Shown: in pieces, positions 1 to 8,480 of the stretch
Numbering within the stretch: position 1 is the stretch's first letter
Layout of the letters: each line of letters starts with the position of its first letter
Assembly: GCA_963726105.1 (NCBI GenBank)
Contig: CAVSBJ010000001.1
Span: 62,001 to 126,000 of the forward strand
Origin: Roseiarcus sp963726105
GTDB lineage: Bacteria > Pseudomonadota > Alphaproteobacteria > Rhizobiales > Beijerinckiaceae
Direction: 5' to 3'
Length of the DNA: 64,000 nucleotides
Made by a program: the position numbers and the translations under genes
The notes under the pieces: model-generated
The model's database searches: none
What the model was told of the DNA's origin: nothing
Seen by the model: the letters and a program-made list of their open reading frames with translations, nothing else

Positions 1-1
1 G

Positions 2-536
2 CTGGCGCGCGAGGTGGGAACATTCCTCGCTTACATTGTCGGATCGATCCTCGTCGCCAGGATCGTACGGATGATCCTGCGCCGGGTCATGAGCGGGGAC
101 CACGTGACGTCGCAGCTTTTGCGCGACTTCATCATCTCGTCCTCCGGGCGCGTCATCATCGCGATCGGTTTTCTCCTCGCCCTGTCCGCGCTCGAGGTGA
201 ACCTGGCGCCGCTGCTCGCGGTCATCGGCGCGGCCGGCTTCGTCGTCGCCTTCGCCTTGCAGGGCGCGCTCAGCAATTTCGCCCAGCGGGCTCCTGATCA
301 TGGTGTTCAAGCCGTTTGACGTCGGCGACAACGTCGAAGTCGGCGGCGGCATCAAGGGCAAGGTCACGCACGTGACCATCTTCAGCACCTACATCCGCAC
401 GGATGATGGGATCACAAAGATCGTGCCCAACGACAACATCTGGAAGAGCGTCATCGTCAACGAGACGACCGGGGTCGTGAAGTCTCCGCCCTCCGGCGAA
501 CCGAAGCCGCCCGAGTCGACCCCCGAGGCGGCGTAA
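2..536 (+). CDS. MscS-family mechanosensitive channel, 3' part, one frameshift
   Basis: This is the C-terminal part of a small-conductance mechanosensitive channel that releases solutes across the inner membrane under osmotic downshock. The window opens inside the gene: reading is open back to base 2, so the start lies upstream. A hydrophobic stretch leads into the pore helix motif ALQGALSNFA, and the following PFDVGDNVEVGG and IFSTYIRTDDG segments match the MscS beta domain. The two halves lie in different frames. Removing one c in the run at about 282-284 restores FASGLLIMVFKPFD, the expected family sequence, so the break is a one-base insertion. It is not certain whether this is real or a sequence error. 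The tail is rich in proline and glutamate. Confidence 0.85.
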
Positions 537-628
537 GCGACGCTAGGCACTAAAGCTTGCTCGTCGGCCCGGGCTGGGGCGGACCGACGGCGGGACGCGA
601 CCTGAGAATTAGATTAGGCCGCGTCCGA

Positions 629-667
629 ATGGGGCGGAAAAGCGCCTCCTGCGCGGTTCCGCCCCAT
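629..667. terminator. Hairpin between convergent mscS-type gene and aqpZ
   Basis: A perfect 11-bp inverted repeat (arms 629-639 and 657-667) with a further GCGC/GCGC pairing inside the loop lies 24 bases beyond the aqpZ stop codon and about 90 bases beyond the mscS stop. The two genes converge on it, so a bidirectional terminator is likely. No clear U-tract follows on either strand, so this is an inference from position and symmetry. Confidence 0.5.
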
Positions 668-690
668 AGGATCCCCGACCTCAACTCGGC

Positions 691-1401
691 TCAGGGCTTG
701 TTCGGAACGTCCAGCACGGCTCCAGTGCGGAACAGCAAGCCCGCCGCGCCCGCGCCGATGAGCGGGGCGATAATGAACAGCCAGAGCTGCGCGACTGCGC
801 CCGGATTCGAGCCGATGCCGACCAGCGCCGGACCGATCGAGCGCGCCGGGTTGACCGATGTGCCGGTGATGTTGATGCCGACCAGATGGATCACCACCAG
901 CGTGAGGCCGATGGCAAGGCCGGCGAAGCCGGTTGGCGCGAACGGGTGGGTCACGCCGAGAATGCACACCAGGAACAGGAACGTCGCCACCACTTCGAAC
1001 ACGAAGGCGGACACCATGTTGTATTCGCCGAGGTAGCCCGCGCCCCAACCGTTCTGGCCGAGGCCGCCGGTCCAGCCCTGGGCCTTGCCAGACAGGACGA
1101 TATAAAGCACCGCCGCGGCGACGATAGCGCCCAAAACCTGGGCGATCCAGTAGCTGATCATGTCGGCGACGCTCATGCGGCCGGCGACATAGACGCCGAA
1201 GCTCACCGCCGGGTTGACGTGGCAACCGGAGATCGGCCCTATGCCATAGGCCATGGCCACAATGGCGAAGCCGAACGCGCTCGCTATGCCGAGAAGATTG
1301 ACCGCCGTTGGGCCCGTCCCCATGCCGCCGACGACCGCCGCCCCGCAACCGAAGAACACCAGCGCGAAAGTCCCGACAAACTCTGCAATCTGCTTATTCA
1401 T
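691..1401 (-). CDS. aqpZ: Aquaporin Z
   Basis: This encodes an inner-membrane water channel of the MIP family, 236 residues, the normal AqpZ length, with six hydrophobic segments and two re-entrant loops. The two NPA boxes are at residues 63-65 (GCHVNPAVSFG) and 184-186 (TSVNPARSIG). His172 and Arg187 sit where the selectivity filter of water-specific aquaporins expects them, which argues against a glycerol facilitator. I chose the ATG at 1401 because a purine-rich GAAGGGGAAAAG ribosome site lies just upstream; an ATG seven codons earlier (1422) would swallow that site. It converges with the mscS-type gene and faces away from yajC, so it is probably a single-gene unit. Confidence 0.95.
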   Translation of the reverse strand: MNKQIAEFVGTFALVFFGCGAAVVGGMGTGPTAVNLLGIASAFGFAIVAMAYGIGPISGCHVNPAVSFGVYVAGRMSVADMISYWIAQVLGAIVAAAVLYIVLSGKAQGWTGGLGQNGWGAGYLGEYNMVSAFVFEVVATFLFLVCILGVTHPFAPTGFAGLAIGLTLVVIHLVGINITGTSVNPARSIGPALVGIGSNPGAVAQLWLFIIAPLIGAGAAGLLFRTGAVLDVPNKP

Positions 1402-1611
1402 TCTTTTCCCCTTCAGTCCCAAACCATCGGGCGGCTTATAGCTATGTCTCGAACGCGGGCAAAGGGCGCAAACCGGCCGCTCTCCTTAGAAGTCCGCTTC
1501 GTCCACGCCCCGGCCGTTGCTTTCATGGGGCCCGCCGCTATATATGCGACGCCTTTTTCATGACCCCTCGATGAATGGCGCGGCTTTCGCGTCGCTGGAG
1601 CCACTATCCCC

Positions 1612-2001
1612 GTGTTGATCACCGCCGCCTACGCGCAAGCCGCCGGCGCTGGCCCCTTTGGCGGGGCGAGCGACACGCTGGTCCAGCTGGTGCCGATCGT
1701 GGCCATGATCGCGATCGTTTATTTCGTACTGTGGAGACCGCAGCAGCGGCGCGCGAAAGAGCAGCGCGAAATGGTGCAGGCGGCGCGGCGCGGCGACGTC
1801 GTGGTGACCACCGGGGGTCTGATCGGCAAGGTCACCAAGTCGGTCGACGACAATGAAGTCGAGTTCGAGATCGCCCCCAACGTGCGGGCGCGCCTGGCCC
1901 GATCCGGCATTGCCGAAGTTCGCGCCAAGGGCGAGCCCGTCAAGGACGCGGCGCCTCCCGCCAAGTCATTGCCGGCGAAGAAAGATGCGCCCAACCCCTG
2001 A
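1612..2001 (+). CDS. yajC: YajC, Sec translocase auxiliary subunit
   Basis: YajC is a small inner-membrane protein that associates with SecD and SecF, the proton-motive-force-driven auxiliary complex of the SecYEG protein export channel. The 129-residue protein has one hydrophobic segment at about residues 27-44 ending in LWRPQQRRAKE, the family signature, followed by the basic cytosolic domain with GDVVVTTGGLIGKV. The start is a GTG; an upstream ATG at 1571 runs into a stop at once in its own frame. It is the first gene of the yajC-secD-secF run. The C-terminal tail is alanine, proline and lysine rich and looks disordered. Confidence 0.95.
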   Translation: MLITAAYAQAAGAGPFGGASDTLVQLVPIVAMIAIVYFVLWRPQQRRAKEQREMVQAARRGDVVVTTGGLIGKVTKSVDDNEVEFEIAPNVRARLARSGIAEVRAKGEPVKDAAPPAKSLPAKKDAPNP

Positions 2002-2051
2002 GGCCGCACCCGGCTTTGGCGCCAGTTGAGCTCTTTTAGATTGAAAGTCTG

Positions 2052-3643
2052 ATGCTTCGTTTCGCGAACTGGAGATTGGCCTCGGTCCTGGCGCTCGTAG
2101 CGGCCGCGGTTCTGGTGATCCTGCCGAGCTTTATGCCCTCTCAAGCGGTCGAGGCGCTCGCAGCCCGATTGCCGAGCTTTATTCCAATGCGCCAGATCGT
2201 GCTGGGCCTCGATCTGCAGGGCGGCGCCTATCTGTTGATGGAGGTCGACACCCCATCGGTGATCAAGAGCCAGGTCGAGGCGCTGCGCGACGACGTGCGG
2301 CAGAAACTGCGCGAGGGCAAGATCGGGATATCGGGCGGCATAGGGGTCGAGCCGCGAGCGGTGGTGGTCCGCATCGCCGATCCGGCCGAGCGGGCCAAGG
2401 CGCTCGATCTTCTCCAATCGTTGAGCCAACCGATTGGTGGCGCGCTCGCGGGAGGAAACGGCCGCACACTCGATGTAACGCAAACCTCCGATGGCGTGCG
2501 GCTGGCGCTGACCGACGCTGCGATCGCCGACAAGGTGCGTCACGCGGTTGGGCAGTCGATCGAAGTGCTGAACCGCCGCATCAACGCGATGGGCACCAAG
2601 GAAACCGTCATCCAGCAACAGGGTCCGAACCGCGTGCTGATCGAGGCGCCGGGCAGCCAGGATACGACTGTGCTCAAGAACATGATCGGCCAGACGGCCA
2701 AGCTCGAGTTCCGCCTGGTCGCCGATCCCGGCGATCCGCCGAATGAGTCCGAGACGCTGCCGATGCAGAAGGGCGGTGGAACGATCCAAGTGCAGAAGCG
2801 GGTCATGGTCGACGGCGAGGACCTGGTCGACGCGCAGCAGAGCTTCGACCAGCAGAGCGGCGAGCCCGATGTCAGCTTCCGCTTCAACCTGCGCGGCGGG
2901 CAGAGGTTCGGCCAGGTCACGTCGGCAAACGTCGGCCGTCCGTTCGCGATCGTGTTGGACGGCAAAGTCATTTCGGCGCCGCGTCATCCGTTCGCCGATT
3001 ACGGGCGGCACCGGCCAGATCACCGGCAGTTTCAGCCTCGAAGAGGCCATCGAGCCTGGCGATCCTGTTGCGCGCCGGCGCGCTGCCGGCCAAGCTCACG
3101 GTGATCGAGGAGCGCACGGTCGGACCGGGACTAGGCCAGGACTCGATCGACGCCGGCAAACGCGCGGCCTATGTCGGCGCGGCGCTGGTCGTCGTCTACA
3201 TGATCGCGACCTACGGCATCTTCGGCGTGTTCGCCGATCTCGCGCTCGCGGTGCACATTCTCTTGATCTTCGCCTCGATGGTCCTGCTCGGCGCGACGCT
3301 GACCCTGCCCGGCATCGCCGGCATCGTCTTCACCATCGGCATGGCGGTCGATTCGAACGTCCTCATCTACGAGCGCATCCGTGAGGAGGCGCACCTCGGC
3401 CGCTCAGTCATCTCCGCGCTCGACGCCGGCTTCCGGCGCGCCTTCGCGACCATCGTCAACTCCAACGTCACGATGTTCGTGGCGGCGCTCATCCTCTATC
3501 TGTTCGGCTCGGGCGCGGTGCGCGGCTTCGCCGTCTCGCTCGGGCTTGGAATTCTGACCTCGGTCATCACCGCGGTGACCATGACGCGCATGATGATCGC
3601 GCTCTGGTATCACCGCGCGCGGCCGAAGACGCTGCCGATATGA
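2052..3643 (+). CDS. secD: SecD, protein export membrane protein, two frameshifts
   Basis: SecD works with SecF to pull translocating proteins out of SecYEG using the proton gradient. After an N-terminal membrane segment the family motif GLDLQGG is at residues 52-58, followed by the large periplasmic domain and then five C-terminal membrane helices with GMAVDSNVLIYERIREE. The reading frame breaks twice, at about 2982 and about 3055. Deleting one base at each place rejoins VLDGKVISAP to VIRSPITGGTGQITGSFS and then to EEAIELAILLRAGALPAKL, which fits SecD exactly; the repaired protein has 529 residues. SecD is needed for normal growth, so errors in the sequence are the likelier explanation. It sits 50 bases after yajC and 31 before secF. 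Confidence 0.93.
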
Positions 3644-3674
3644 GCGAGGCGACGCGCACAACGGAACTTTCGGT

Positions 3675-4636
3675 ATGAAACTTCTTCGGCTCGCGCCCGA
3701 GAACACCAAATTCGGCTTCATGCGGTTCCGCCGCGTGAGCTATCCGCTGTCGGCGCTGCTGTCGATCATCTCGGTCCTCATGTTCCTGTTCGTGGGCATG
3801 AATTTCGGCATCGACTTTGCGGGCGGCACGCAGGTCGACATGCGCGCCAAGAGCGGCGAGGCCGATGTCGCCGACATTCGCGCCAAGGGCGAGGGACTTG
3901 GCGTTGGCCCTGTCGAAGTGCAGCGGGTCGGCGCCGAATCCGACGTGCTGCTGCGCCTCGGCGTGCAGCCAGGCGGCGACGCCGGCCAGCAGACCGCGAT
4001 CGCCAAGATCAAGGACGCCTTTGGCGATGATTACGAGTTCCGCAGCGTCGATGTCGGTCGGCCCGACGCGTTTCCGCCGAACTCGTTCAGCGGGGAACGC
4101 TCGGCGTCGTGGTCGCGATCCTCGCGGTGCTGACCTATCTTTGGTTCCGTTTCGAGTGGCAGTTCGCGGTTGGCGCGATCATCGGCACGATGCACGACCT
4201 CCTGCTGACCGTCGGCTTCTTCTGCGTCACGCAGATCGAGTTCAACCAGACCTCGATCGCCGCGATTCTCACCATCGTCGGCTATTCGCTCAACGAGACG
4301 GTCGTCGTGCTCGACCGCATTCGCGAGGTGATGCGCAAATACAAGCGCCTGTCGACAGCCGAAATCATCGACATGTCGATCAACGCCGTGCTGCCGCGCA
4401 CCATCATGACGGCGACGACGGTGTTTCTCGCGCTGCTCGCGCTGTTCTTCCTCGGCGGCCACGTCATCCGCTCGTTCTCGGCGGCGATGATCTGGGGCAT
4501 TTTCGTCGCCACCTATTCGTCGATCTTCATCTGCTCGCCGATGCTCATCTACATGGGCGTGCGCGCCGACACCTTCGACAAGATGCGGGAAAAGGAAAAC
4601 GCCGGCGCGGACGTGAAGGCGAAGGAGAAGGCGTGA
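3675..4636 (+). CDS. secF: SecF, protein export membrane protein, frameshifted
   Basis: This is the partner of SecD in the inner membrane, with six transmembrane segments and a periplasmic domain. GIDFAGGTQVDM at residues 45-56 is the SecF counterpart of the SecD motif, and the C-terminal half carries SLNETVVVLDRIREV and a typical final membrane segment. The frame changes between about 4055 and 4066. Family comparison suggests two extra bases, one g and one a: removing both gives a DVVGPRVSAELVQ-like sequence that joins TLGVVVAILAVL. Repaired length is about 319 residues, normal for the family. The next gene starts inside the SecF stop codon, indicating translational coupling. Confidence 0.93.
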
Positions 4637-5031
4637 CCGAGGGCGCGCCGAGGCCCGCATTCGCGCCCGGCAGCCATTCGATCGCCGCTTACGGACAAGG
4701 CTCCTTCGCATTCGCCGGCATGTCGCATGCGGGCGCCATCCTGGCGACGCCGAGAGGCGTGCGGCCGATCGACGTGACGAGTATCGATAATCTCGACCCA
4801 GTCGCGCTCGCGCCGCTGTTGGCTGAAATTGTGGAGAGCCCCGGCTCGATCGAGTTTGTCATCGTCGGCACGGGCGAGCGATTGGCGCCGATCCCGAAAA
4901 CGTCGCGCGCCGCCCTCGGTCAGGCCGGCCTGCGGTTTGAAGCCATGGCGACCGGCCCGGCGATTCGGGTCTACAATGTCATGCACTCGGAAGGCCGGCG
5001 CGTCGCGGCGGCGCTGATCGCCGCGCCATGA
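4633..5031 (+). CDS. Mth938-domain protein (NDUFAF3-like)
   Basis: This 132-residue protein belongs to the Mth938 domain (DUF498) family, recognisable from its HSIAAYGQGSFAFAG opening, the I-V-G-T-G strand near the middle (EFVIVGTGERL) and the AIRVYNVMHSEGRRVAAALIA ending. Its mitochondrial relative NDUFAF3 is an assembly factor for respiratory complex I; a role of the bacterial protein in complex I or membrane-protein assembly is inference. The GTG start overlaps the secF stop by three bases, and the next gene starts inside this gene's stop, so secD, secF and both downstream genes look co-translated. No signal peptide or membrane segment is visible, consistent with a cytosolic protein. Confidence 0.85.
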   Translation: MTEGAPRPAFAPGSHSIAAYGQGSFAFAGMSHAGAILATPRGVRPIDVTSIDNLDPVALAPLLAEIVESPGSIEFVIVGTGERLAPIPKTSRAALGQAGLRFEAMATGPAIRVYNVMHSEGRRVAAALIAAP

Positions 5032-5900
5032 CCGCGCGCCCGCCGCCGGGCGCCGACCCGCTTGCGGACGCCACCTCACATTGCGCTGGGCTCGCCCGCG
5101 CGCACGCTCGCGATCAATGGTTGGGCGCGCTTTATGCCGGCGCCAATGCACGCGGCGCGCTCTTTGCGTTGGCGAGCTTCGATTACGAGATCCGTCATGC
5201 GTTCAAGCGTACGCGCGATCCCAATCTGGCAGCGATGCGGCTTGCCTGGTGGCGCGAAACAATCTCCGGCGAACGGCAAGCCGAAGCGGCCGGCAACCCG
5301 GTCGCGCTCGCGCTTCGGGCGGCGATTGAGGCCTTTGCCCTGCCCGGAGCGTGGCTCGAGGCGATGCTCGACGCCCGTCTACAGGAGATGGCGCCGCAGG
5401 ACGATTTCAACCTCACAGCTTTTCGCGCCTTCGCCGATGAGAGCGAGGGCGCGCGCCTGCGGTTAGCCGCGCGCATCGCGGCAGGGGGACGGGATCTCGA
5501 CACGGCGGATGTGCAAGCGGCCGCGAGCGTGGCGCTGGCGCTGGCGCGCCTGCTCAAGGAACTGCCGTTCAAGGCCGGATTGGCGGCGACACTCATCCCC
5601 GCTGACATCGCCGACCGCCACGGCGTGAGCGAGGCGGATTTCGACGCAAGGCGGGCGAGTCCCGGCGTTATCGCGGCCTGCGCCGAACTGCGGGGCCTGG
5701 CGCGCGACGAGCTGGCTGAGGCGGAGCGCCGGTTGAAGAACTCAAGTCCTGCGATCCTGCCGGCCTTCATTCCGCTCGCGCCCTTGCGGCTCGACCTCGA
5801 CCAGCTCGACCGCAATGCGGACCGCCCGTTCGATGACGTGGGCGACGTCTCGCCGCTGCGCCGGCAATGGGCGATCTGGCGCTGGGCGCGGAGGCGGTGA
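5028..5900 (+). CDS. Squalene/phytoene synthase-like protein (NDUFAF6-like)
   Basis: A 290-residue member of the isoprenoid synthase-like squalene/phytoene synthase family. FALASFDYEIRHAF and RLAWWRETI are typical of the divergent branch related to mitochondrial NDUFAF6 (a complex I assembly factor) rather than of true synthases. The usual first aspartate-rich metal-binding motif is not intact: where DxxxD is expected the sequence reads DYEIRH. Catalysis of prenyl condensation is therefore doubtful. The ATG overlaps the stop of the Mth938-domain gene by four bases, pairing an NDUFAF3-like and an NDUFAF6-like gene directly behind secDF. An IS630-type element begins 22 bases after its stop codon. 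Confidence 0.8.
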   Translation: MTARPPPGADPLADATSHCAGLARAHARDQWLGALYAGANARGALFALASFDYEIRHAFKRTRDPNLAAMRLAWWRETISGERQAEAAGNPVALALRAAIEAFALPGAWLEAMLDARLQEMAPQDDFNLTAFRAFADESEGARLRLAARIAAGGRDLDTADVQAAASVALALARLLKELPFKAGLAATLIPADIADRHGVSEADFDARRASPGVIAACAELRGLARDELAEAERRLKNSSPAILPAFIPLAPLRLDLDQLDRNADRPFDDVGDVSPLRRQWAIWRWARRR

Positions 5901-5921
5901 AGGACATCGTTTCATGTGCTA

Positions 5922-6969
5922 GAGCATTTTCAGGTCTGACGGAATCTGGGGATTCCTTTTGGCTTGCGGCCATGATTCTTTGCGCCGGTCGAATCGGCGC
6001 TGGGGAGCATCATGGGCGTGGCTTATTCGCAGGACCTTCGGGATCGGGTGATGGCGGCGGTGGACTGCGGGTTGGGCGTGTATTCGGCCGCGCCGCTGTT
6101 TCGGGTCAGCGTGTCGTACATCTACAAGGCGCTCGGCCGGCGTCGGGCGACCGGCGATGTGACGGCCCACAAGTCGGGCGGCGGGCCGAAGCCGAAGCTT
6201 GCCGCCTATGACGAGGCGTTGCGCGCTCAGGTGGCGCAGAAAGGCGATGTCACGCTCATTGAACTGAAAGCGTGGCTTGCCGGCGATCATGCGGTGAAAG
6301 TCAGCGTCGGTTGTCTTTGGGCGCGGGTCCGGCATCTTGGGCTGACGCTCAAAAAAAGTCACAACGCGCCGCAGAGCAGGATCGTGCCGACGTAGCGGAA
6401 GCTCGCGAGCAATGGCGGGCGCAGCAGGGCGAATGGCGGCCGAACAATCTTGTGTTTGTCGACGAAACCGGCGCGTCGACCAAAATGACCCGGCTCGACG
6501 GCCGATGCCCGCGCGGCGAGCGCCTGGTCGCGCCGGTTCCGTGGGGCCATTGGAAGACCACGACCTTCATCGGCGCGCTGCGGCAGGACGGTCTGGTCGC
6601 GCCTTGCGCGTTCGACGGGCCGATCAACGGCGAGAAGTTCCGCGCCTGGGTCGAGCAGTTTCTCGCTCCCGAGCTCAAGCCCGGCGACATCGTCATCCTG
6701 GACAATCTGCCAAGCCACAAGGTCGAGGGCGTCAGAACGGCGATCGAGAACGCCGGCGCCCGACTGCTCTACTTGCCTTCCTACAGTCCCGATCTCAACC
6801 CGATCGAGCAGTGGTTCGCCAAACTCAAGGCCCTGCTGCGCAAAGCCGAGGCGCGAACCTTCGACGCCCTGATCCAGGCCATCGCAAGCGCGCTCGAAAC
6901 CTTCACCCCCGACGAATGCGCAAACTATCTCGCAAACTCAGGATATCGCCGCCAATAATGAAAATGCTC
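5922..6969 (+). mobile_element. Complete IS630-family insertion sequence
   Basis: The element is 1048 bp, bounded by inverted repeats starting GAGCATTTTCA at 5922 and ending with the complement TGAAAATGCTC at 6969. Each end abuts a TA dinucleotide (5920-5921 and 6970-6971), the target duplication expected for IS630/Tc1-mariner elements. The two terminal repeats agree for 11 bp and then diverge. It contains one transposase split over two frames joined by a run of seven A. Both ends and the reading frames are intact, so the copy may still be active. It landed between the NDUFAF6-like gene and the Phd/VapC pair without breaking either. Confidence 0.93.
6012..6958 (+). CDS. IS630-family transposase, made by -1 frameshifting
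   Basis: The transposase catalyses cut-and-paste movement with a DDE active site. The first part (from ATG 6012) is a helix-turn-helix region opening MGVAYSQDLRDRVMAAV; the second carries VFVDETGAS (first Asp), VILDNLPSH (second Asp) and PDLNPIEQWFAKLK (Glu). The frame change at the A7G stretch 6351-6358, after LTLKK, is one base backwards, the standard programmed slippage of this family, so it is biology and not damage. The fused product has about 315 residues, normal for IS630. A short unfused product ending near 6395 could also be made. Confidence 0.92.
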
Positions 6970-7028
6970 TAAACTCCATCGCGCGATTGATCTAACCAAT
7001 CTAGCTTGTAATCTAGCTTGATACAAAA

Positions 7029-7272
7029 ATGCGGGAAATTGGCGCTTTCGAAGCGAAAAATAGACTTCGCTCAGCTGCTCGATTGGGTCGCGGCGGGGGA
7101 AACGGTCGCGATCACCCGACGTGGCAAGGTCGTGGCGCACCTCGCGCCCCCAGGCCGCGCCTTCAACATCGAAGCCGCCAGCGCCGCAGCGGAGCGGATT
7201 CGAGCCCGCCGTCGCGGCGTCACGCTGGGCGGCGCGAAGATCGCCGATCTCATCGCGGAGGGGCGGATTTGA
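7029..7272 (+). CDS. Phd/YefM-type antitoxin, one frameshift
   Basis: This is the antitoxin half of a type II toxin-antitoxin pair; it would bind the neighbouring PIN toxin and repress the operon. The start MREIGAFEAKNRL is typical of Phd-fold antitoxins, and the rest reads AQLLDWVAAGETVAITRRGKVVAHLAP in the next frame. Dropping one base at about 7068 joins the two into an 80-residue protein of ordinary length. The C-terminal third (RIRARRRGVTLGGAKIADLIAEGRI) is the expected toxin-binding tail. The toxin starts inside this gene's stop codon. If the frameshift were real the cell would hold a toxin gene without its antidote, which makes a sequence error more plausible. Confidence 0.8.
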
Positions 7273-7691
7273 GTTTGGTTCTCGACGCTTCCCTAACGCT
7301 GGCCTGGTATTTCGAAGACGAAGCGACGCCGGCTGTCGATTCCCTGCTCGCCGCCGTCGCCCGTAGCGGCGCCGTCGTGCCGCCGCTCTGGCGCCTCGAA
7401 GTCGCAAACGGCTTTCAGTCCGCAATTCGGCGCAAGCGAATCGATCAACGCTATCGCGACGATTCCCTCGCTGAACTTCGGTTGCTGGCGATTGAGATCG
7501 ACAGTGAGTGCGATGCGCGCGTGCGGTCTTCCGCGCTTCCCCTGGCGGACCAATTCGATCTCAGCGTTTATGACGCCTGTTACCTCGAGCTCGCGCAGCG
7601 GCGCGACCCGCCGCTCGCGACGCTCGACGCTCGGTTGCGTTCGGCGGGTGCGGCTTTGGGCTTGCGGACGCAGCCGGACGCAGCTGAATAG
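7269..7691 (+). CDS. vapC: VapC-type PIN-domain toxin
   Basis: A 140-residue PIN-domain ribonuclease, the toxin of the Phd/VapC pair. The acidic residues expected for the metal-binding active site are present: Asp in LVLDASLTLAWYFEDE near the start, Glu in RLEVANG, Asp in SVYDACYLELA and Asp in LATLDARLR. VapC toxins cut RNA, often initiator tRNA or ribosomal RNA; the target here cannot be read from the sequence. The start is probably the TTG at 7269 that overlaps the antitoxin stop, since it gives the family's normal N terminus SLVLDAS and fits coupled translation. The gene ends 70 bases before a damaged transporter gene. Confidence 0.88.
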   Translation: MSLVLDASLTLAWYFEDEATPAVDSLLAAVARSGAVVPPLWRLEVANGFQSAIRRKRIDQRYRDDSLAELRLLAIEIDSECDARVRSSALPLADQFDLSVYDACYLELAQRRDPPLATLDARLRSAGAALGLRTQPDAAE

Positions 7692-7761
7692 GCAGGACGT
7701 CAGTCGCGAGGCGCCGGCCGGTTGCGCGCGACCCATTGTTGTGGCTATTTCGCCCCCCTTC

Positions 7762-8453
7762 ATGCGCCAAGCCTCCAATCTCGCTGGCGTCGCAGCCATG
7801 CTCGCCGCGACCGCCTCTTTCGTCGTTGGCGACAGCTTCATGAAAATGGTCACGAGCGACCTGCCGCCGTTCGCGGTGCTCTTCCTGCGTGGCGTCGCGG
7901 CAAGTCTCGCCTGCGGCCTCCTGCTGGTCGCGCTCGGCGACTGGCGCATCGTTTCCTCGGCTTTGCATCCTCGGGCTCTGCTGCGGGCGGCCGGAGAGAC
8001 GCTGAGCGTGCTCTGCTACATCGTGGCGCTTGCGCGACTGGCGATCGCCGACGCGACCGCCATCCTGCAGACCGCGCCGCTCATTCTTATCCTGGCCGTC
8101 GCTTTTCTCCTTCGTCAACGCGTCCAAGCCGGGCGTGCGCGATGTCGCTCGGACTTGAAAGCTGGCGGCCGCCGGCGGACTGGCACTTGGCCTTTCTCGG
8201 CTTCGACTGCCTGTTCGTCACGCTGGGACACGTCGGGCTCTTGCTCGCTTATCGGCTCGGTCGAACCGCCGCGGTCGCGCCCTTCTTATACAGTTTCGGC
8301 CTTTGGGCCGTGCTGTCGGGAATCGTGGTGTTTGGCGGCCTCCCGAAGGCTCTTGCCCTTTTAGGGATCGCCCTCATCGTCGCGAGCGGCGGCGCCATCG
8401 TTCGCCTCGACCAGCGCGCCGCCGAAGAGATCGCCCTCACCGAGGCGCTGTAA
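7762..8453 (+). pseudogene. DMT/EamA transporter with internal deletion
   Basis: This is a remnant of a ten-helix drug/metabolite transporter. The first part reads as EamA helices 1-4 (ASFVVGDSFMKMV, VLFLRGVAASLACGL, AILQTAPLILILAVAFLLRQRV) and the last part as the second EamA repeat (HLAFLGFDCLFVTLGHVGLLLAYRLG, VAPFLYSFGLWAVLSG). They are in different frames and the stretch between them, around 8115-8150, is too short: roughly 60-80 residues including about two helices are missing compared with the usual 290-300. Unlike the other frameshifted genes here this one cannot be repaired by removing a base, so a genuine deletion is likely. It converges on the ABC transporter operon. Confidence 0.8.
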
Positions 8454-8480
8454 CAGCGTCACGCCGGACTCTGAAGGCCC

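Noticed and set aside
2052..4636. Programmed frameshifting in secD and secF
   Set aside because: The break points lack slippery heptamers or stimulatory structure that I could see, there are two per gene, and the same kind of break occurs in unrelated genes.
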